From: Halichondria panicea
Lineage: Eukaryota > Porifera > Demospongiae > Suberitida > Halichondriidae
DNA: 64,000 nucleotides
NCBI RefSeq assembly: GCF_963675165.1
Contig: NC_087388.1
Span: forward strand, 4,345,047-4,409,046
Direction of reading: 5' to 3'
Shown here: positions 23,801 through 38,800 of the stretch, one piece after another
How positions within the stretch are numbered: position 1 is the first letter of the stretch
Layout: every line of letters begins with the position of its first letter
Made by a program: the position numbers and the translations under genes
The notes under the pieces: model-generated
The model's input: only the letters and a program-made list of their open reading frames with translations
Database searches by the model: none
Told to the model about the DNA's origin: nothing

Positions 23801-26800
23801 TGCTAGAAATTTATGCGTAATACAAACTAATTGCTATTAATTTATGTGAGTGCATTTCATATTAATTTAACTGAGCCATTAAACGAACATCCAGACAACA
23901 GCCTTAGGCTATATGTATAACTAGAGCACTGAAGTGCTAAACTTTCAGTTTGAATAGCATGCATGCCTCAGTCACAATCAGAGGAATGTTGTAAAAGCAT
24001 GCAGCAGTATGGCGATGAAATAAGTATGGTGCGGTAAAGCTACATAACATACTACTATAATAGCACGATGAACATTTTGGTTGTTTAATTGCTGCATGCA
24101 GAATCACAGGACTGTGGTGGAAGCCACTGGCCACTAAAAGAAAAGTGCTAAATATTGAGCCAGAATACACAAACTGACAAACAGACATACAAACAAAAAC
24201 ACTAACTAACGGACTACCCTAACAGCTTCCTATCATTGCTTCGGGTTAATTATTTCCCATTGCATGAGGGAAATCTGTTGGAATGTACAAACATGTAAAA
24301 CATGGGTACTGCATGCATTGTGATCACCAACATTAATTAATTACACCTACGTACCTCTCTAGAGAGGAACGCTTTGCCTTGTCCAGGCACTTCTCAGCAT
24401 TGCCAGATCCTTTCCTCTCTATCCTCTGATGGCGTCCCTCCACTGAGCTCCTTCTCTCAGCACGCTCATCAGTACAGCTCAGGGCTTTCAGGTGGTCCAG
24501 ACTACCACTACTAGCCTGGGGGGTCGGGACATTAGGATAGAATAGCATCATTTAGTAAGATAATAAGCTGTACATCTTAATAACAATTAACTCGTACACA
24601 TACGTAGCGACGGTTCCTAATTATAAGCAAAGGATTCATAAGAATGCTTCAGAAGCATGATACAAAATTATCACTCCACACAGTTTCTGCCTTAGCACAG
24701 TTACCCTCCCCCCCCACACACACACTCACCCCCCTCTTGTGTCGGCGTGGTCTCCCTCCCTCAACGGTGAGTACAGAGTTATGGTCGAGAGACGTGGAGG
24801 AAGTGGACGCATACTTGACCATACCACGAGAGCCCAAGGAATGAACACGATTACTGTAGGGTGCATGGGAGGAACGCATCATGAAAAGCAATCAGTCAAA
24901 TTAAAAGTCAACTTATACGGGCACTTAAAAACAGACAGTAACTCTAAGCTTCAGTCAATCTTCAAAAATGGATATCCCATCAAATGCATACAACAAGTAC
25001 ACATACATGTAAAAGCCTATCACTACAGAAAGGGAAGTTAAGAAGAACGCCTTTTTGATGCTAAATTATGTGTACATTATTTACATATACCTGGTGTGTA
25101 TGTGGTGGGTGTCTCCAGTACTCTCCACCGAGTATACTCCAGAGTCTGGACTCAACACCGACACTCTGTAAGGGACAAAATAATAATAATTAACAAACTG
25201 AGTACACAATTAACACAACAAGGTACGTAACTCCCTGTATGGAAGGAAACACAATAACACACTCTAGCTTTCAAACATACAGTAACAGTTGCTGAGTAGG
25301 TTAATGTACGCTCAAGCCATTTAGACAAAAGTTTATGAAAGATGAAGCAAATAGGTACACCTCTTGTAAACACCCTCTCAAACATATACATGTATATTGC
25401 TGAGTATAGAAATCTCACAGGTTATAATCCATCTAAGGTATAGTATGCATTACAGTGTTTCCCCCATGCAGTGTTAAGTTAAGGTGGCCGGACTAATTTC
25501 CCAGATCAACGAACCAAAAGAAATGACAACTGGTGGTCAAAATGGATTAAGAGTTGTCAACACAGCTATAAGGGCGTACACCAATTAATGTACATTATGA
25601 ATAAACACCTGGTGGTAATTGAACCTAGATCTATGACTTGTACTTTCCCATAGACCAAAGCATACACAAGTGAAGCCTGAACCCAACTGCATGTCATTTG
25701 GTCAACTGTACTTAGATTGAAACATATACATGCAGCCAGAAGCCTGAAAAAGTCCATCAATCCCTTGTACACAAGTATAGTAATCAGAAGCCTACATCAA
25801 TCTGGTCCAATTAATCTCCAACTGCATGTGATTTGGTCAACTGTACTTTAGACTGAAGCATATACATGCAGCCAGAAGCCTGAAAAAGCTGTCAATCCCC
25901 TACTGTAACAATAATTTGGTCAAATGTACTTTAGACTAAAGCATGCACAAAATAATACCGTATAGCGCGAAATTTTCGAGGGGCTTAATTTTCGCGGATT
26001 TCGTGGGTTGGAATTCTACACGAAAATTAAGTCCACGAAAAGTGTTCGTTAATAAGAATTACCTGCTATCATGCAAATATTTAAAGGCGTGGCTTCCGGT
26101 AAGCAGTCATTCCGCGAACATTGTGCAACGAAATGGCTTTTAGAGGCCAATCCACGAAATATAAGTGCCTCGAAAATTTCGCGCTATACGGTAATCAGAA
26201 TCCTGAATCGATATATCTGGTCCCTGAGAAGGTCCGACACCACTTGACCTTTCTGCTAATAATAATGACCTTGTTAAAATTTCTAATTCCTTTTTACTAC
26301 CCACACATCCTCCCAACGGCCATGGCAACACTCGAAGCAATACTACAGTGTGTAGATCTAGACTCTGCATGGAAACAACCGCAGCCTAGCCTATAGCTAG
26401 CTAACCTCTCGATCTTACAGCTAGCTCTGTCAGTTCCTGTTACTTTGGTCCTCACTAGTCAACAGTCAGAATATAGCATTAGAAACATACAGAGAAATAA
26501 ACAGACAGGAAATAAACTCTGGTTTGGAAAGTACCAAGGAACAGAGACTCCGAGACTCTAAAGCTAGGATCGAGAGGCCAGGCTACTATGGTAGTCTCCA
26601 GAGTTTAGATCTATATAGTGTTGCCTCGAGTGTTGCCATGGCTGCGGATCTAGCAGAGTGTGGGTAGTAAAAGAAATGTCATAATTAGCAGAAAGGTCAA
26701 GTGGTGTCCGACCTCCTCTGATCAGATCCAATCTCCTAATGCATGTAATTTGGTCAACTGACTCTAATAGGGTCAAGCATATACACATGCACCATGCATA

Positions 26801-29800
26801 CAGCCAGAAGAAAAGCAATCAATCTCTTATACAGTTAGTACTGTAACAGTAAGTTGTACTTTAGACCAAGGCATACACAGCCAGACTGCTGTTCCTTATT
26901 AAGGGGCAGAACCAGCTCGAAAAGTTTCCCCAAGAGAGTATGTTGCAACAAAGATATACGGCACTGAGTTATATAATTATAGCTGTCCTTAATTTGCAGG
27001 CTAATAATTATGGCGACTGTAGAATAGTGATGGGGATATATTTACTGCTGTACATAAGGTATCCATGAGCATAATTTCTTTGAATCGCCCTCTATAGTAA
27101 GTCGTCAGGGGTCGAATACTGGTCAAAAAGACTATCTGGAAGCTACGCAGTCAACAAACAAAATAAATCTTTATATAGTGTTTTCCAGCTGACCTTAGCA
27201 CCTCTTCATTGGATTACAAGACATGCAAACTCTGAGCTTTCATTGTTTCATCTGTAATCATTGGAAGTTACAAATATTGTTGTGACGAGAAACCCAAAAT
27301 TTAAATTATTCACGAGCAATTACTACACTGCGACCTTAATACCCTCCCATATATGGCAACGTGCGCATGGCAGAGGAAAGGTATAAAAGAGGAGTAACAG
27401 TTAACCGTATGGCACATTAGAATCTTTCTTTCAGTGACGAATGATGATGAAGAATCTTGTCCTTTTCTTGGTCTCACTGATGCTTGTGAGTGCTCAGTCA
27501 GTGCCAACAGAAATTGATGAATCAAAAGGTAAATCTTAGAGTGTATGGTATGCCGTGAGAGTTTCCATTGTACATTAATATGTTTTCTTGGAGTGCAGAT
27601 GAAGTTATCAGTTTGGCGAAAGACGAAGTTTGGATCAAGATTTCCGCCTTCAAGCCAATTTTGACCCAACCGGAGATAGTACAAGAGTGCCTAAGCCACT
27701 TCTACCTAATGGCATTCACAAGTGATGTCCTAAACGGAGGAGCAGATGATACACATGCAATCGAGATAACAGCCAAAGGAAACACTCGCAGACAAATCTT
27801 AACGAACCTCCCAGGAGATGACTACCTTTCAAACAAGGGAGATCTATGGACATACCCAATGAGCAGTTTCAATTTCCCAGATCAATGCATCAAGAAGAAT
27901 GACATTACCAACATTGCAATCGTCCAAAACAATAATGATGGGTGGCACATCAGCTCTGTTACAAGTTTCTTCACGGACATTACAGGCAAGAGGGAAATAG
28001 GATCGATTGATATCGCTGCAAACCGTTGGATCGATGGAGATTCATCTCAAGATCGCATGAGATTTGATCTGACTCTCGTCAACTGAAAAGTGACCACACT
28101 GAACAATAACATTTAGTTAATTTATATACTAGCATGTGGAGTGTAGAGTTAGCCATGTAGTATGTAGTAGATCAAGTTAGCCCGGGCATAGCTTTTGATT
28201 TACGAACTAGCCAATTACATACATGCAGTGCCTTCAGCCTAGAGAGTAATTTTTTTTCTCACGCAAATTGATGATATTTCAACTTACTTTGCATGCATAA
28301 GCCCAGCCAGTAGTGTCAAACACTAGCTAAGCGCTACTTTCCCTATCTACTGTGTGTGGAGCGGCCATCTTTGAGTGACGTTTCACTGACGTCTGAGAAA
28401 TGGCTTTGTCAACGTTGCGGAACGTTGCGGTAGGTACTGGTTTTTGTAAGGAAATTCATAGATTACAAGCCTGTATATAACGTCATTCTATCGCGGTTTC
28501 TTTGACGTCACAGATCTAGACTAAATATCTCAGAATATAAAAAGTTTTAATGAAGTTGCTGCTACCAGAAGAGACAATTCAACATTCTTTATGTTAGATC
28601 TTAGCCGACAAATTTACTTTACTTGATTTCCATCGCTAAGCGAAAGGGCACTCAAAAAACTCGACATTTGGGTAGTAATCAGTGTGTATACTTATGTAAG
28701 CTAAACGAAATCTTGCATATGTTAGATAAACTATTCAGAAATGTTGTGCCAGAGTTCCAGACCTCAGCCGACGACGATTGGTCTTTTCCAGATTGTCCAC
28801 TATAGAAATATTTTGGCGTCAATCAAAACAAATCAGTGAAGGTGCATGCACTGAAAGCAACATGCATTATAAGACATCAGGTGTGAGAGTGAACTTCCAT
28901 AATCTACATGGTGTTAATCAGTGGATTGCTACAACGTATGAGCAATTGCAAGATCAAGATGCTTGCCATTAACCTTGCCAGTGCTTGTTATGAGTGCTAT
29001 TAATCCCATATTGCACGAGTAGCCATAATATTGATTGTTGGATGCAGTTTTAAGGACATTTTTAGCTGCAGTTTCAGTAAAAAAATTAGCCGCGGCCGTT
29101 ATTCGAACGTGCGGTCGTCGTCGTCAAGGCAATAATTGCAGTGAATAATACGATTATAGTTATAATTATAGTCACACCTCAGTAAATAACAATACAACAG
29201 CTATATATTGTGCACATTTACTGCACGAAAGGTGTGGTTCTGAAAGGGAGGGTGGGAGGCTCGAAAGTTGAGCAGTCAGTTAGAGCAGTCAGTCAGAGCT
29301 GTACTTTGCACGTGTAACAGAATAGGTCACACATGCGCGATATATGGGGCCATGCCCGTGCGCCTCTATAACCGAGGTAAGGCCGCAGTTAAGATGCTTC
29401 CTCATTAACTATACATTAAACTGCAAGAGTAAGTGTGTCATATCCGAAGCGTGGATATTATTACATTTTGGCAGTATACCGGGTCTAAGCTGGAGTCACG
29501 TGCCCTTCGTACCCTGTCGGGCTAGAGATCGGGGGTCATGAGACTGTGGTTAGGTTTTGGGGGAGTGCTGAGAGAGGGGCCCCCGTGGTCAAGAGTGAGA
29601 TAATGCATAAACTAGAGGCGAGTGCATTATGTGATGCCTTTCATGCAGTAATTGACGTAACAACAACTACACGTATTAAGCAGTGTACACACAAGCCTTG
29701 TCAAAAAGAAGGAAATGCAATTTTGGGTGGGAACAACTGTGAGGATGATAATGACATGTTGTTGCCTTTTGACCTCTGAGATCAAAGGAATAGCTGTGCC

Positions 29801-32800
29801 AATATATAGCATATTGTAGGGCCAATAATTATATGTACTGGGTCAAAGTCATTGAATAGGGAGAGGGATTGGAAACGGAAGTTACCTCGAATTATATCCG
29901 CGTTACGCCGGGGTTTAATCGAGGCTGCATGTGTATCTAACGTTGGTAAAATCTAGTACCTTGACTTGTCTGCTAGATTATACTACATTTGTACTAAAAC
30001 TTGCACTTCCAACTGACACTTGAGACCAAATAGGACACAGTACACCGATGAGTTGCACAGTCTTAGCTATATTAGAAGCATTCTAGGTACATAAAGATCT
30101 CATAGCGTGACAATTAAAGAACGTTTTGTACCTCTAGCTCTCTTCACAAAAGGCAAAAATGTATTTTTTCTTTTCTAACTGGTGCTCACCATTAGGGGGC
30201 ATGAGAATGACGTTTTAGGGGGGCTCTGAATATCTTGTAGTGATCATAATTCATGAAACATTGTTTCCTGCGTGTTGAGCAACCGTAACACGGATTGACA
30301 TCAAAGGCTCTCTGGTGCCATGCTGCAAATTCAATGTAAAATGTCACGTGACGCTACTTCCGTTTCCAATCCCTCTTCCTATTCAATCTATGGTCAAAGT
30401 GACCTTTTTGAGACCAGAGCCCACCCAATACTTCAAATCATTGCTTTTATAAGTGATACATGACTGAGACATTTACGGTTCCTGTGGTAAATTTTTACTA
30501 GACATGCAGCTTATGCATGGTTTCGATGCACTTACTATATATAATATTGTAAATCCAGCCACCAAAAACAGAACAAATTATACCTTCACATCTATGCAGC
30601 AAGTGGTTTCTAACTGGTTTCTATAATTATGCAGAAAATGGTTTTCAAGGCTAGTTACAGTTTATTGGCCCTTGTATAGTAGATAATGATCTTTAGGCCT
30701 TTAACCACAATCTACTACCAGGCCAATAAACAGCTTGTGGCACTCATAGTCATGTAATAACTATTACCTAATGAAATTGTATTTAAGGCATACTGTATTA
30801 TCAGATAAGACAGCAGAAGAAAACCCAACAGCAAAAAAGCGCCTCAAAATCTTCATAAAATGAGCATGATTACAATCATCATTTTGTGCTCACTGCTGGG
30901 AGTTCACTCCCTACCAACAGATACAGCTAGTGATGATCATGCTGCTACGGACACTCTTAAAGAGAGCGACGCACATCTGGTTAAACGAAATGCTCCAACC
31001 TGCCCAAACAGTGAGTAGCCAAATTGCTGTGTGTGTGTTGGTATAGGAGAGATCCACGTAGAGAGAACAAGACTTCGTATAATTATAACTGCAAACTATA
31101 AGGAGAGGTTTCTATAAGCAAACACAGCAGACATTCATATTGCAGCTGCACGATTGTAACTATAGTATATGATTCATTTCTATGCAGACTGTTCCCTGAA
31201 GAGCTTTGAGCTTTTTGTTGCAACAAGCTATCAACCGGGTGCACAATCAGGCAATCAACATGAATTTTGGATACGTGCAGAGGGCAAAAACCACTACTAT
31301 GTACTGCCAGTTCCACCTGGACAAGGGGGGCACATCACATGGGAGTTGGAAATATCAGATTTCAGACCAGAGGTCAGTGAATGCCTTAAAGAAGAGGACA
31401 TAGAAGAAATGTTCTTCAAAGAGCGCGGAAATGATGGTTGGATAATTCAGGTAGTCACGATTCACTACGTCTACTGGTGTGACAAGAAGACCATCGGTCC
31501 TGACTTCCATCATTTTAATCGAATTGTGGACGGCGATGGCTCTCCAAGTAACGTTATACTGGAACTAATTCCATAGCTTCATACTCTCATAACTTCAGCT
31601 GCCGTTGAATGTTACGGTGTTATTACGCATGCAATTAGTTGTATGTAAGAGCTATATGTATAGTATATGAGACTGAGCATTGTACATGAAATATACATTT
31701 CCTGCTTTTGAAACACTATATCAACAAAAATTAATGGTCAATTTATGTGACAAATCTAAGTCCTCTATTCTGCTGAATGCAAATAATTATGCGAAGTAGA
31801 CCATTATTATAACCAGTTCATATTACAATTCGCGTGCAATAGCAGGATGCAAAAACTTGCAAGAAATCAAGGCAAGCAGAACTTTATCAACTGGTGGTCA
31901 CAATAGTTGTCAACACAGCTAAGAGGAAGTACACCAAATCTACAATAACATGTGAATAAGCACCAGGTGGTACTTGAACCTATGTACTTTCCCACAGCCA
32001 CCAGTTGTTATAAGTAAACAATCAGCTTGTATTGTACGACTAGAAAAACATTTGCAATGTGAAAAATTGCTAGGATTGGCCAGGGGAATCATCAGAAAGC
32101 ATGAAAACAAGAAATCAGATGAGAGCATAACTCCAATCCGTTACTGTGTTCTGCATCACAATGTTTAATCTCGAGATGTACGTTTGGCCGAACGAGCATC
32201 GAGGCATAAAAGTAGTGTGGAAATCGATGTAGAGCTCACAATTAAAACTGAAAATCGACGAAAGAAGAAGATTAGCATACGTATACAAGGTCACTTTTCC
32301 TTTACCTCGTGAAAACTGTATCAGAATTAAGGACATCTGCAAAATCACAGCTGTACACCCGTCTGGATCTGATACGACTTCATATGGACATTTGGAACAG
32401 GGGGAGGGTCCATATTGACTAATTACTACCTACTAGAAAGTGAGAGTTGACCGGGAAATTTGTGTAATTAATTGGTGATAACTTTGTTTAAAGGTATGCA
32501 TGTTCATTGCATAATTGAGGCATAATTATCATTGTACGCACATTTACACCCTACCAAAAGATACAGCTAGTGATGGAGAAGGTGCTCACTTTTGGAGGCC
32601 ACCATTGTCTAACGGCTTGCAGTCAGACCTTGAAACCAGAGCTGTACATAGTTTACTAGTTGTAGATTACGGTCATGCATTGTAGCGAGCCTTCTGTTGA
32701 TAGAGAGAGAGAGTTCGAAGAATCGTGGCTATGTTCGAGCTAAATCTGTTCCAATAGTTAGTGTTTGGCCTTGTCACTCCGCCGAGGAAGCTTTTTGTTG

Positions 32801-35800
32801 GCCGTGAGTTCGGACTTGAATAGAGCCTTACCTAGTCTATACCTAGGTACTATCAGCTTAGTGCTCTGAGCCGCTGTCCTCGAGAACAAGCGTTCGAAAA
32901 TAGAACATGTTTGATAATCAGTTGTTTACTCTAGCTAAGGCTGTGTAACTAAATAGTGTTCTGTGTCCCAAATGGCCTCAAGTATGAGATGATTGATGTT
33001 TAGCAGCAGAACTGCTCGTGGACTTCTTACAGACAGCAAAACAATTCTCATGAATTATTCATGTTTAGCCCTCGTGTTAAAAAGTAAGCCTCGATTAACA
33101 CCGCGGAGATACACGGATGGTACTTCGAGGGTACTTCAGTTTCTCCTACTCTTATCTATGGTGTAGCTAGCCAGTTGTGGCCCAAGAGTGTCTGTGTCTT
33201 GTGTCTTGTTTGAGCTAGACAGTGTGCCCATGCGCATTAATTCACGTAAAACTTGGTAAAGGGTCACGAGTACAAAAAACGAATATCGTGCCAGTCCATG
33301 ACAGACAGACAGACAGACAAAATCTCAATGTTGCACACTAGGTAAGGGGCTCGCTTCACTGCCCCAATAATTTCATAGCTTTTATACACTCAGAGCTCTA
33401 GCTACATTTAGATATAGCTGACTCCAATGAATGCATTCATCATAATTATGAATAAACACCTATATTACTTTCCCACAAGTATAATAATTATAAGCAAGTA
33501 TATAACGGTAGGCAATCTGGATCATCAGAAATGCAACAAGCCTCGAGCATCAATCAAACAAACATTTGGCCCCGTAACCTGCCGAAATTTGGTCAATGTG
33601 TAATCTTGAGGCATTAACACGCAATACCTTAAAAGGAAACTTTTATGACATACATAGTTAACACCGGATGAAGAATCCTTATTAAAGCATCAAAATGGTC
33701 CAATCCCCTCCAGTAACGGTTAACTGTACTTTAGACCAAAGCACACACACGCAGCGCCAGAAGCCTGGCGCACCAATAAAAATGGTCCAATCCCTTCTCG
33801 TAATTTGATTAAATGTAGACTAGGTCATAGTATTAGCAGCCAGAAGCCTGAGGCATCAATTAAAATGGTCCAATCCCTTATTGTAATTTAGTTAGTGCTG
33901 CTGATCACATGATCTCCAGCAAATTAAAAGTAATCGGGTGACCATGTTTGAAGCATGTGAAATAATCCACATGCACACTTAAGTGTGACTTTTTTCATGA
34001 AAATGAAAAATAGATGGATTCAAATGTATAGCTGGGTACAAAACTGGTTCAACAGGTCAAGCTGTACAAATGGCAGGCTGTACATGCACAAGGCTAGAGA
34101 TCACCTGACAGCACTAACCTTTAGAACACATTTAGCCAAAATCACGTGTTTTAATGCTGGTGCCCTCGAATGGACTCTCGGTTACGTAGTGCACTCGGCG
34201 CACCACGTTAACCTTGAGTCCATCCTCGGCACACATGCAGATTAAAACACTTAATCTTGGCTAGGTGTTTTCTACTTAAATGTACACTAGGCCATGGATA
34301 GCAATAGCAGCCAGAAGCCTGAGGCATCAATTATTATGGTCCCTCAAAAATGTACACTAGGCGCCATAGCAATAGCAGCCAGAAGCCTAAGGCATCAAGT
34401 ATTATGGTCCCTCCCTTCTCGTATTTGGTTAAAAATGTACACTATAGGCGCCATAGCAATAGCAGCCAGAAATCTAAGGCATCAATTACAATGGCCCAAT
34501 CTTTCTTGTTAAATGCACACTAAGCCATAACATTTGCAGCCAGAAGCCTGAGGTATGCATCAATGGTCCAATCCCCTCCAATAATGTATACAGAAACCTC
34601 AGGTATCAATCAAAATGGTTCTTTTCTCTAGCAATAATTATTATTTGTTCAACTGCATGGCTTATAATGTAGTCTAGGACAAGCCAGAAGCCTGAAGCAT
34701 CAATCAATGGTCCAATCACTTGTTGTAATTCAGTAAACTCCACACATTCAGCCACCCACACACAGCAAACGTGTATATAAACAAAAAAACAAGCAATCTA
34801 AATCAACAAGTGCTAAAAAGCCTCAGCCCTACATGTACATCTGCATCAATCATCATAAAAAAAAAAAAACACTCTCAAGCAACTACAATTGCAGCATACG
34901 ACATGAAGAGGCTTGGCTGTTTGCTACTGTTCTGCCTTGTACTTGGAGGCTACTCCCTCCAACCGAAAAAGGATGATCAATTTGAGATGAACGAGGAGGG
35001 TCCAGCTATCGTGAAAAGAGATGCAGCAGTAGACACCGTCACCATGGTCATGGAATGCAATAAAGTGACAGTTGACAATATCACAAGCATACAGTGCACA
35101 GAAGATAGTGGAACAACATTGGGGGCTGAGAATGATTTCTGCAATAACACCAATGGTACGTACATGTGAAAGTTGTAAACTATACAACGGTACGTAACTT
35201 GTCATTACTTGCACTCCAGAGTATACATGTACGTGTGTAATTTACCAGTAATGGTTATACTAGAGCACTAAAGTGCAAACCCTCGGCTGTTGACGTGATA
35301 ATAAAGAAACCAGAAGAGTGATAATGCAGTGCATGTAGCATGTATGAATAGCAGAGCACAGCAACTCAAGAGCAATAAAACTAAACTAACAACGTACATG
35401 CATGAGACATGCACTATGGACTGGGATCACAGCAAAGAAGCCTAGAGTCTTCTAGACTAAGAGAAGTATGGCTCCTTCCAGGCTGGAGTACGTATAGGAT
35501 CCAGAGTCAGTCAACAACCAGTCACAATTCTACTTCTTGACAATTGTTCCTGGTACGGGATCACTTCAGTTGAAAATACATAATCAAGCCTTGACTACGT
35601 ATTTTCAGCTGAAGTGATCCCGTACCTTGACTCAAGGCCACGTGGCAAGTTTAAGCTTCTTAGCTTTTGCTCGCTTTTACTCGACAAAGAAGCTTTAACA
35701 TCAAAATCTGCCACTATTTAAACCAAGATATTGTTGTGTGAAGACTACCTATGCTGCAAACGCAGTGCTATGGCATCCAGGTGAGTAGATATACTCGTTA

Positions 35801-38800
35801 CAAACAAACAAACAAACAAACAGACAAACAGACAGACTACTATAACCCGTGGCCGCCCACGCGCCTCGGGTTAACAATGTCTTCTATTATACAGTCAAGC
35901 ATAACTATACCACCCCTCAGAGTTTATCCTAAAAAGGAATAGGGGAAACATTTTTTACAGCTACTATAATATTCAACCAATATAAAAAGGAGATTTGGAA
36001 GCCAATTAAAAGAATTCTGTACAAAAACGTACAGCGCAGTATCTCTGGCGTTTTATTTGTAACAATTAAGCATACGAATTTGATTTTGATTTTTTAAGGG
36101 GTGTATAATTATAAACAATGTGAAGTGAATCCATTTATTTGTCAAGCTATACACAGCATTAATTTCCATACATTCCATTTTTATTCTTGCAGGAACCATA
36201 AAAGTTGTATGGAATTTGTAGTCTGCACTGAGATTTTAAGAGAGAAAGTGGTACCCATAGTTGCAGAAGTTAAAATCGAAATTGAGATTACTTTTCCGAG
36301 TGGAATAAAAATAAAAATAATTATTTGTTTCAAAGTCATACCAAAATGCTACACGAAAGTGAAATTTCGATTTCTCTCAGGTGTCTCAGATATCAAACCT
36401 GAATATATCGGCAATTCGGTCTTAAAACATGTTAGTGGGTCTGTTATAGTTGAGAGTGCCACGCTGAAAAGTTTCGCTTGCGTCAACAACATGTTAAAAA
36501 TGTTTGAGCATGAAAAGGAACCAAGTTCGTTTAGGCTGACCCCAAACCAGAAAGAATACTGCTTTTGAGTAAAATCTACTACAGAACATATTGTAGCTAT
36601 TGAATAGTTTAATAATGAACTCTACTATACATGTGTGTATTTGTACTGCTGAAATTTTCTAGAAACTATACTTGTACATGTATTGTAAAAACATTTTGAA
36701 AGCAATCGAGTAAAGGCAAATTGCACTCACAATAAATATCCATACACCCACATGCCTCCCACCTCACACACCCTCACACTCTCACCCGGTAGCATCTAGA
36801 AGGGCGGAGTTGGGTGTAACGGAGCCAGTGTTCCGCGAGTGGGGTGATTGACTGCGTGAGAATCGAGCATCCTCGCTCTGAGATCGTCCAACTGAGATAG
36901 GGTTTATGGCTGAGGGGGTGGAGGTCGAACGCTCTCTAGATACTCGCCTATGGGGAGGGGGGAGGGGGTCTTTTAACAATGTGCAAATCACTATACTCAT
37001 CATTATAAGCAATAAATTATAGACACTCAATTAAGCATTTCAAGCCAAAATCAATGGTGTAGATGCTCACAAAACATTCTAGTAATAGAGTATGTATTCT
37101 GTCGCATGTGCGTGCATGCATGTACCACTGTAGCAAACAAATGAATTTATAAAGCAGGCTGTCCTTACCAGCAACACACTGGTGTAGCAAGGTGTCATAT
37201 AGGGGGATATCTCCCCTCTGGCTCAAATTCCTCCTCCCAACATTTTCATTCAGGTACTAGTTGTATGACGGCTATGCAAAGATCCCCCTCTACTTTAAAA
37301 TCCTAATGTAGAACACCCTGTGTAGTATTAACTACAATGACAGACTAGTACTGTACCCATACCTCAAAGGTCCCAGTGGTGCTGGTGTGAAAGTGGTGTC
37401 AGGGGGGCTATCGGATCGTAGTGGCTCCATTGTCCCAGATAACAGGGCAGAGTAGGGCGAGGCTAATAAAGGAGTGTGGGGAACGGACGAGGGGAGCACT
37501 GCTGCCGGGGGATTCTGACCAGATAGGATACTGGAGAGAGGGGGGGGGGAAGTTATGAATTCGAAACATGCAGTAAATATCTAAGCTACATGTACAATAT
37601 CAATGTCAGATGCATGTATAGAAGGAGGATTCGAAATTGGTTTATACACTCCTTTACGTGCATGTACATACATGTAGATACCTCACGGATGAATTCATTC
37701 ACACAATATTTCTAAACTACAAGTAATGCATTAGCTCTGAATGAATGAAGAGTAAAGACAAAAATTTCAATTTCATGCACCCATGTCGTCTCACCGTAGA
37801 TAGAGTAGGTCATCGTCGACATAGGTACACCTGATGGGCACTTTGGGACTGCATCGCTGGTGGTAGCGAAACCCACACACATCACACCTGAGGGGGGGGG
37901 GTTAGACCGGCTTACTCAGTACTTGGAAATGAAATTTAATATTGCACCATTGAAAAGCATACACTAGGATACGTTGTGATGAGGTTGTGTTTTCATCAAA
38001 ACTCGATTGTACAGTTGTGCCAGTTCGGAGGCCAGATTTACATGTAGCAGACAAGTTCTCATGGTGTGGGGCTTTAACCACGTATATATCTACACCTATA
38101 CAGTGATGTATAGCAGCTTACTTGAACCCCTGGAAGAGGTGCTTCTTGCACACGTCACAGTACTGCCAGGCCAGGAATGTCCGTCTTACCTGAGGAAAAA
38201 GGAACAAAGATATTTGTAAAATGGGGGTTTAGTATAAGGTAACAGCATGTACAATGTACATGTACATTAGACTATGTTATGAAAGCAGTAAAAGTGTTGG
38301 TGCTGCAAGCTACTAAAGTAATACACAAGTGCATGCATAAATTCTGCAATGTTTTCAAACTAAAGATCTCGCTCATACATTGTATACAAATTGGGCATAG
38401 CTGCAGCACTCACAAATTTGTGATGGTTGGTAGCCATGGTGCTCTGTTTCAGGTTGTTCTTGTACGCAACCTGAATCTGGGAGTGGGTAAAGATCATTAG
38501 ATGAAAAACCACAAAACATTTGTATTATATGTACATGTACCTCCCACCCACCTTTCCCTCTAACAACCCACACACCTTTCCCTCTAACAACCCACACCAT
38601 CACACTCATTCACACCCACCTACCCACACACCACACACACATCCACCCCCGCACACACCTCTTGCCCTCCCAGTACAGTAGTAGGCGCTGCCCAATCAAT
38701 GAGCAGCTTGCCGTCTTTTTGGAGAACATAGACCACACACTGAGCAGTGGAGAGGAATCGAGTTTTCATAGCTTTCATGAGAGCCTGTCGGATATTTTGG

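Larger units (their letters stand above)
28087..30859. other. Spacer between nested genes
   Basis: Holds family F copy 2 (28964-29125) and a CATAGAT-TIR element (29849-30392). A short ATG-led frame with a GTAGGT donor-like site at 28400-28432, preceded by two TGACGT motifs, could be a first exon but has no partner I can find. No other gene is supported. Confidence 0.4.

Noticed and set aside
28400-28475. Possible first exon (ATG, donor-like GTAGGT, TGACGT motifs upstream)
   Set aside because: No second exon with matching phase and recognisable coding content was found downstream.
35156-35161. Donor GTACGT at 35156 for exon 1 of the gene at 34903
   Set aside because: Using it leads to a stop shortly after the acceptor; the donor four bases later keeps the frame to the end.
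36101-36192. Open frame upstream of exon 2 of the gene at 34903
   Set aside because: It is intron sequence that happens to be open; the acceptor TTCTTGCAG at 36184-36192 and phase with exon 1 define the exon.
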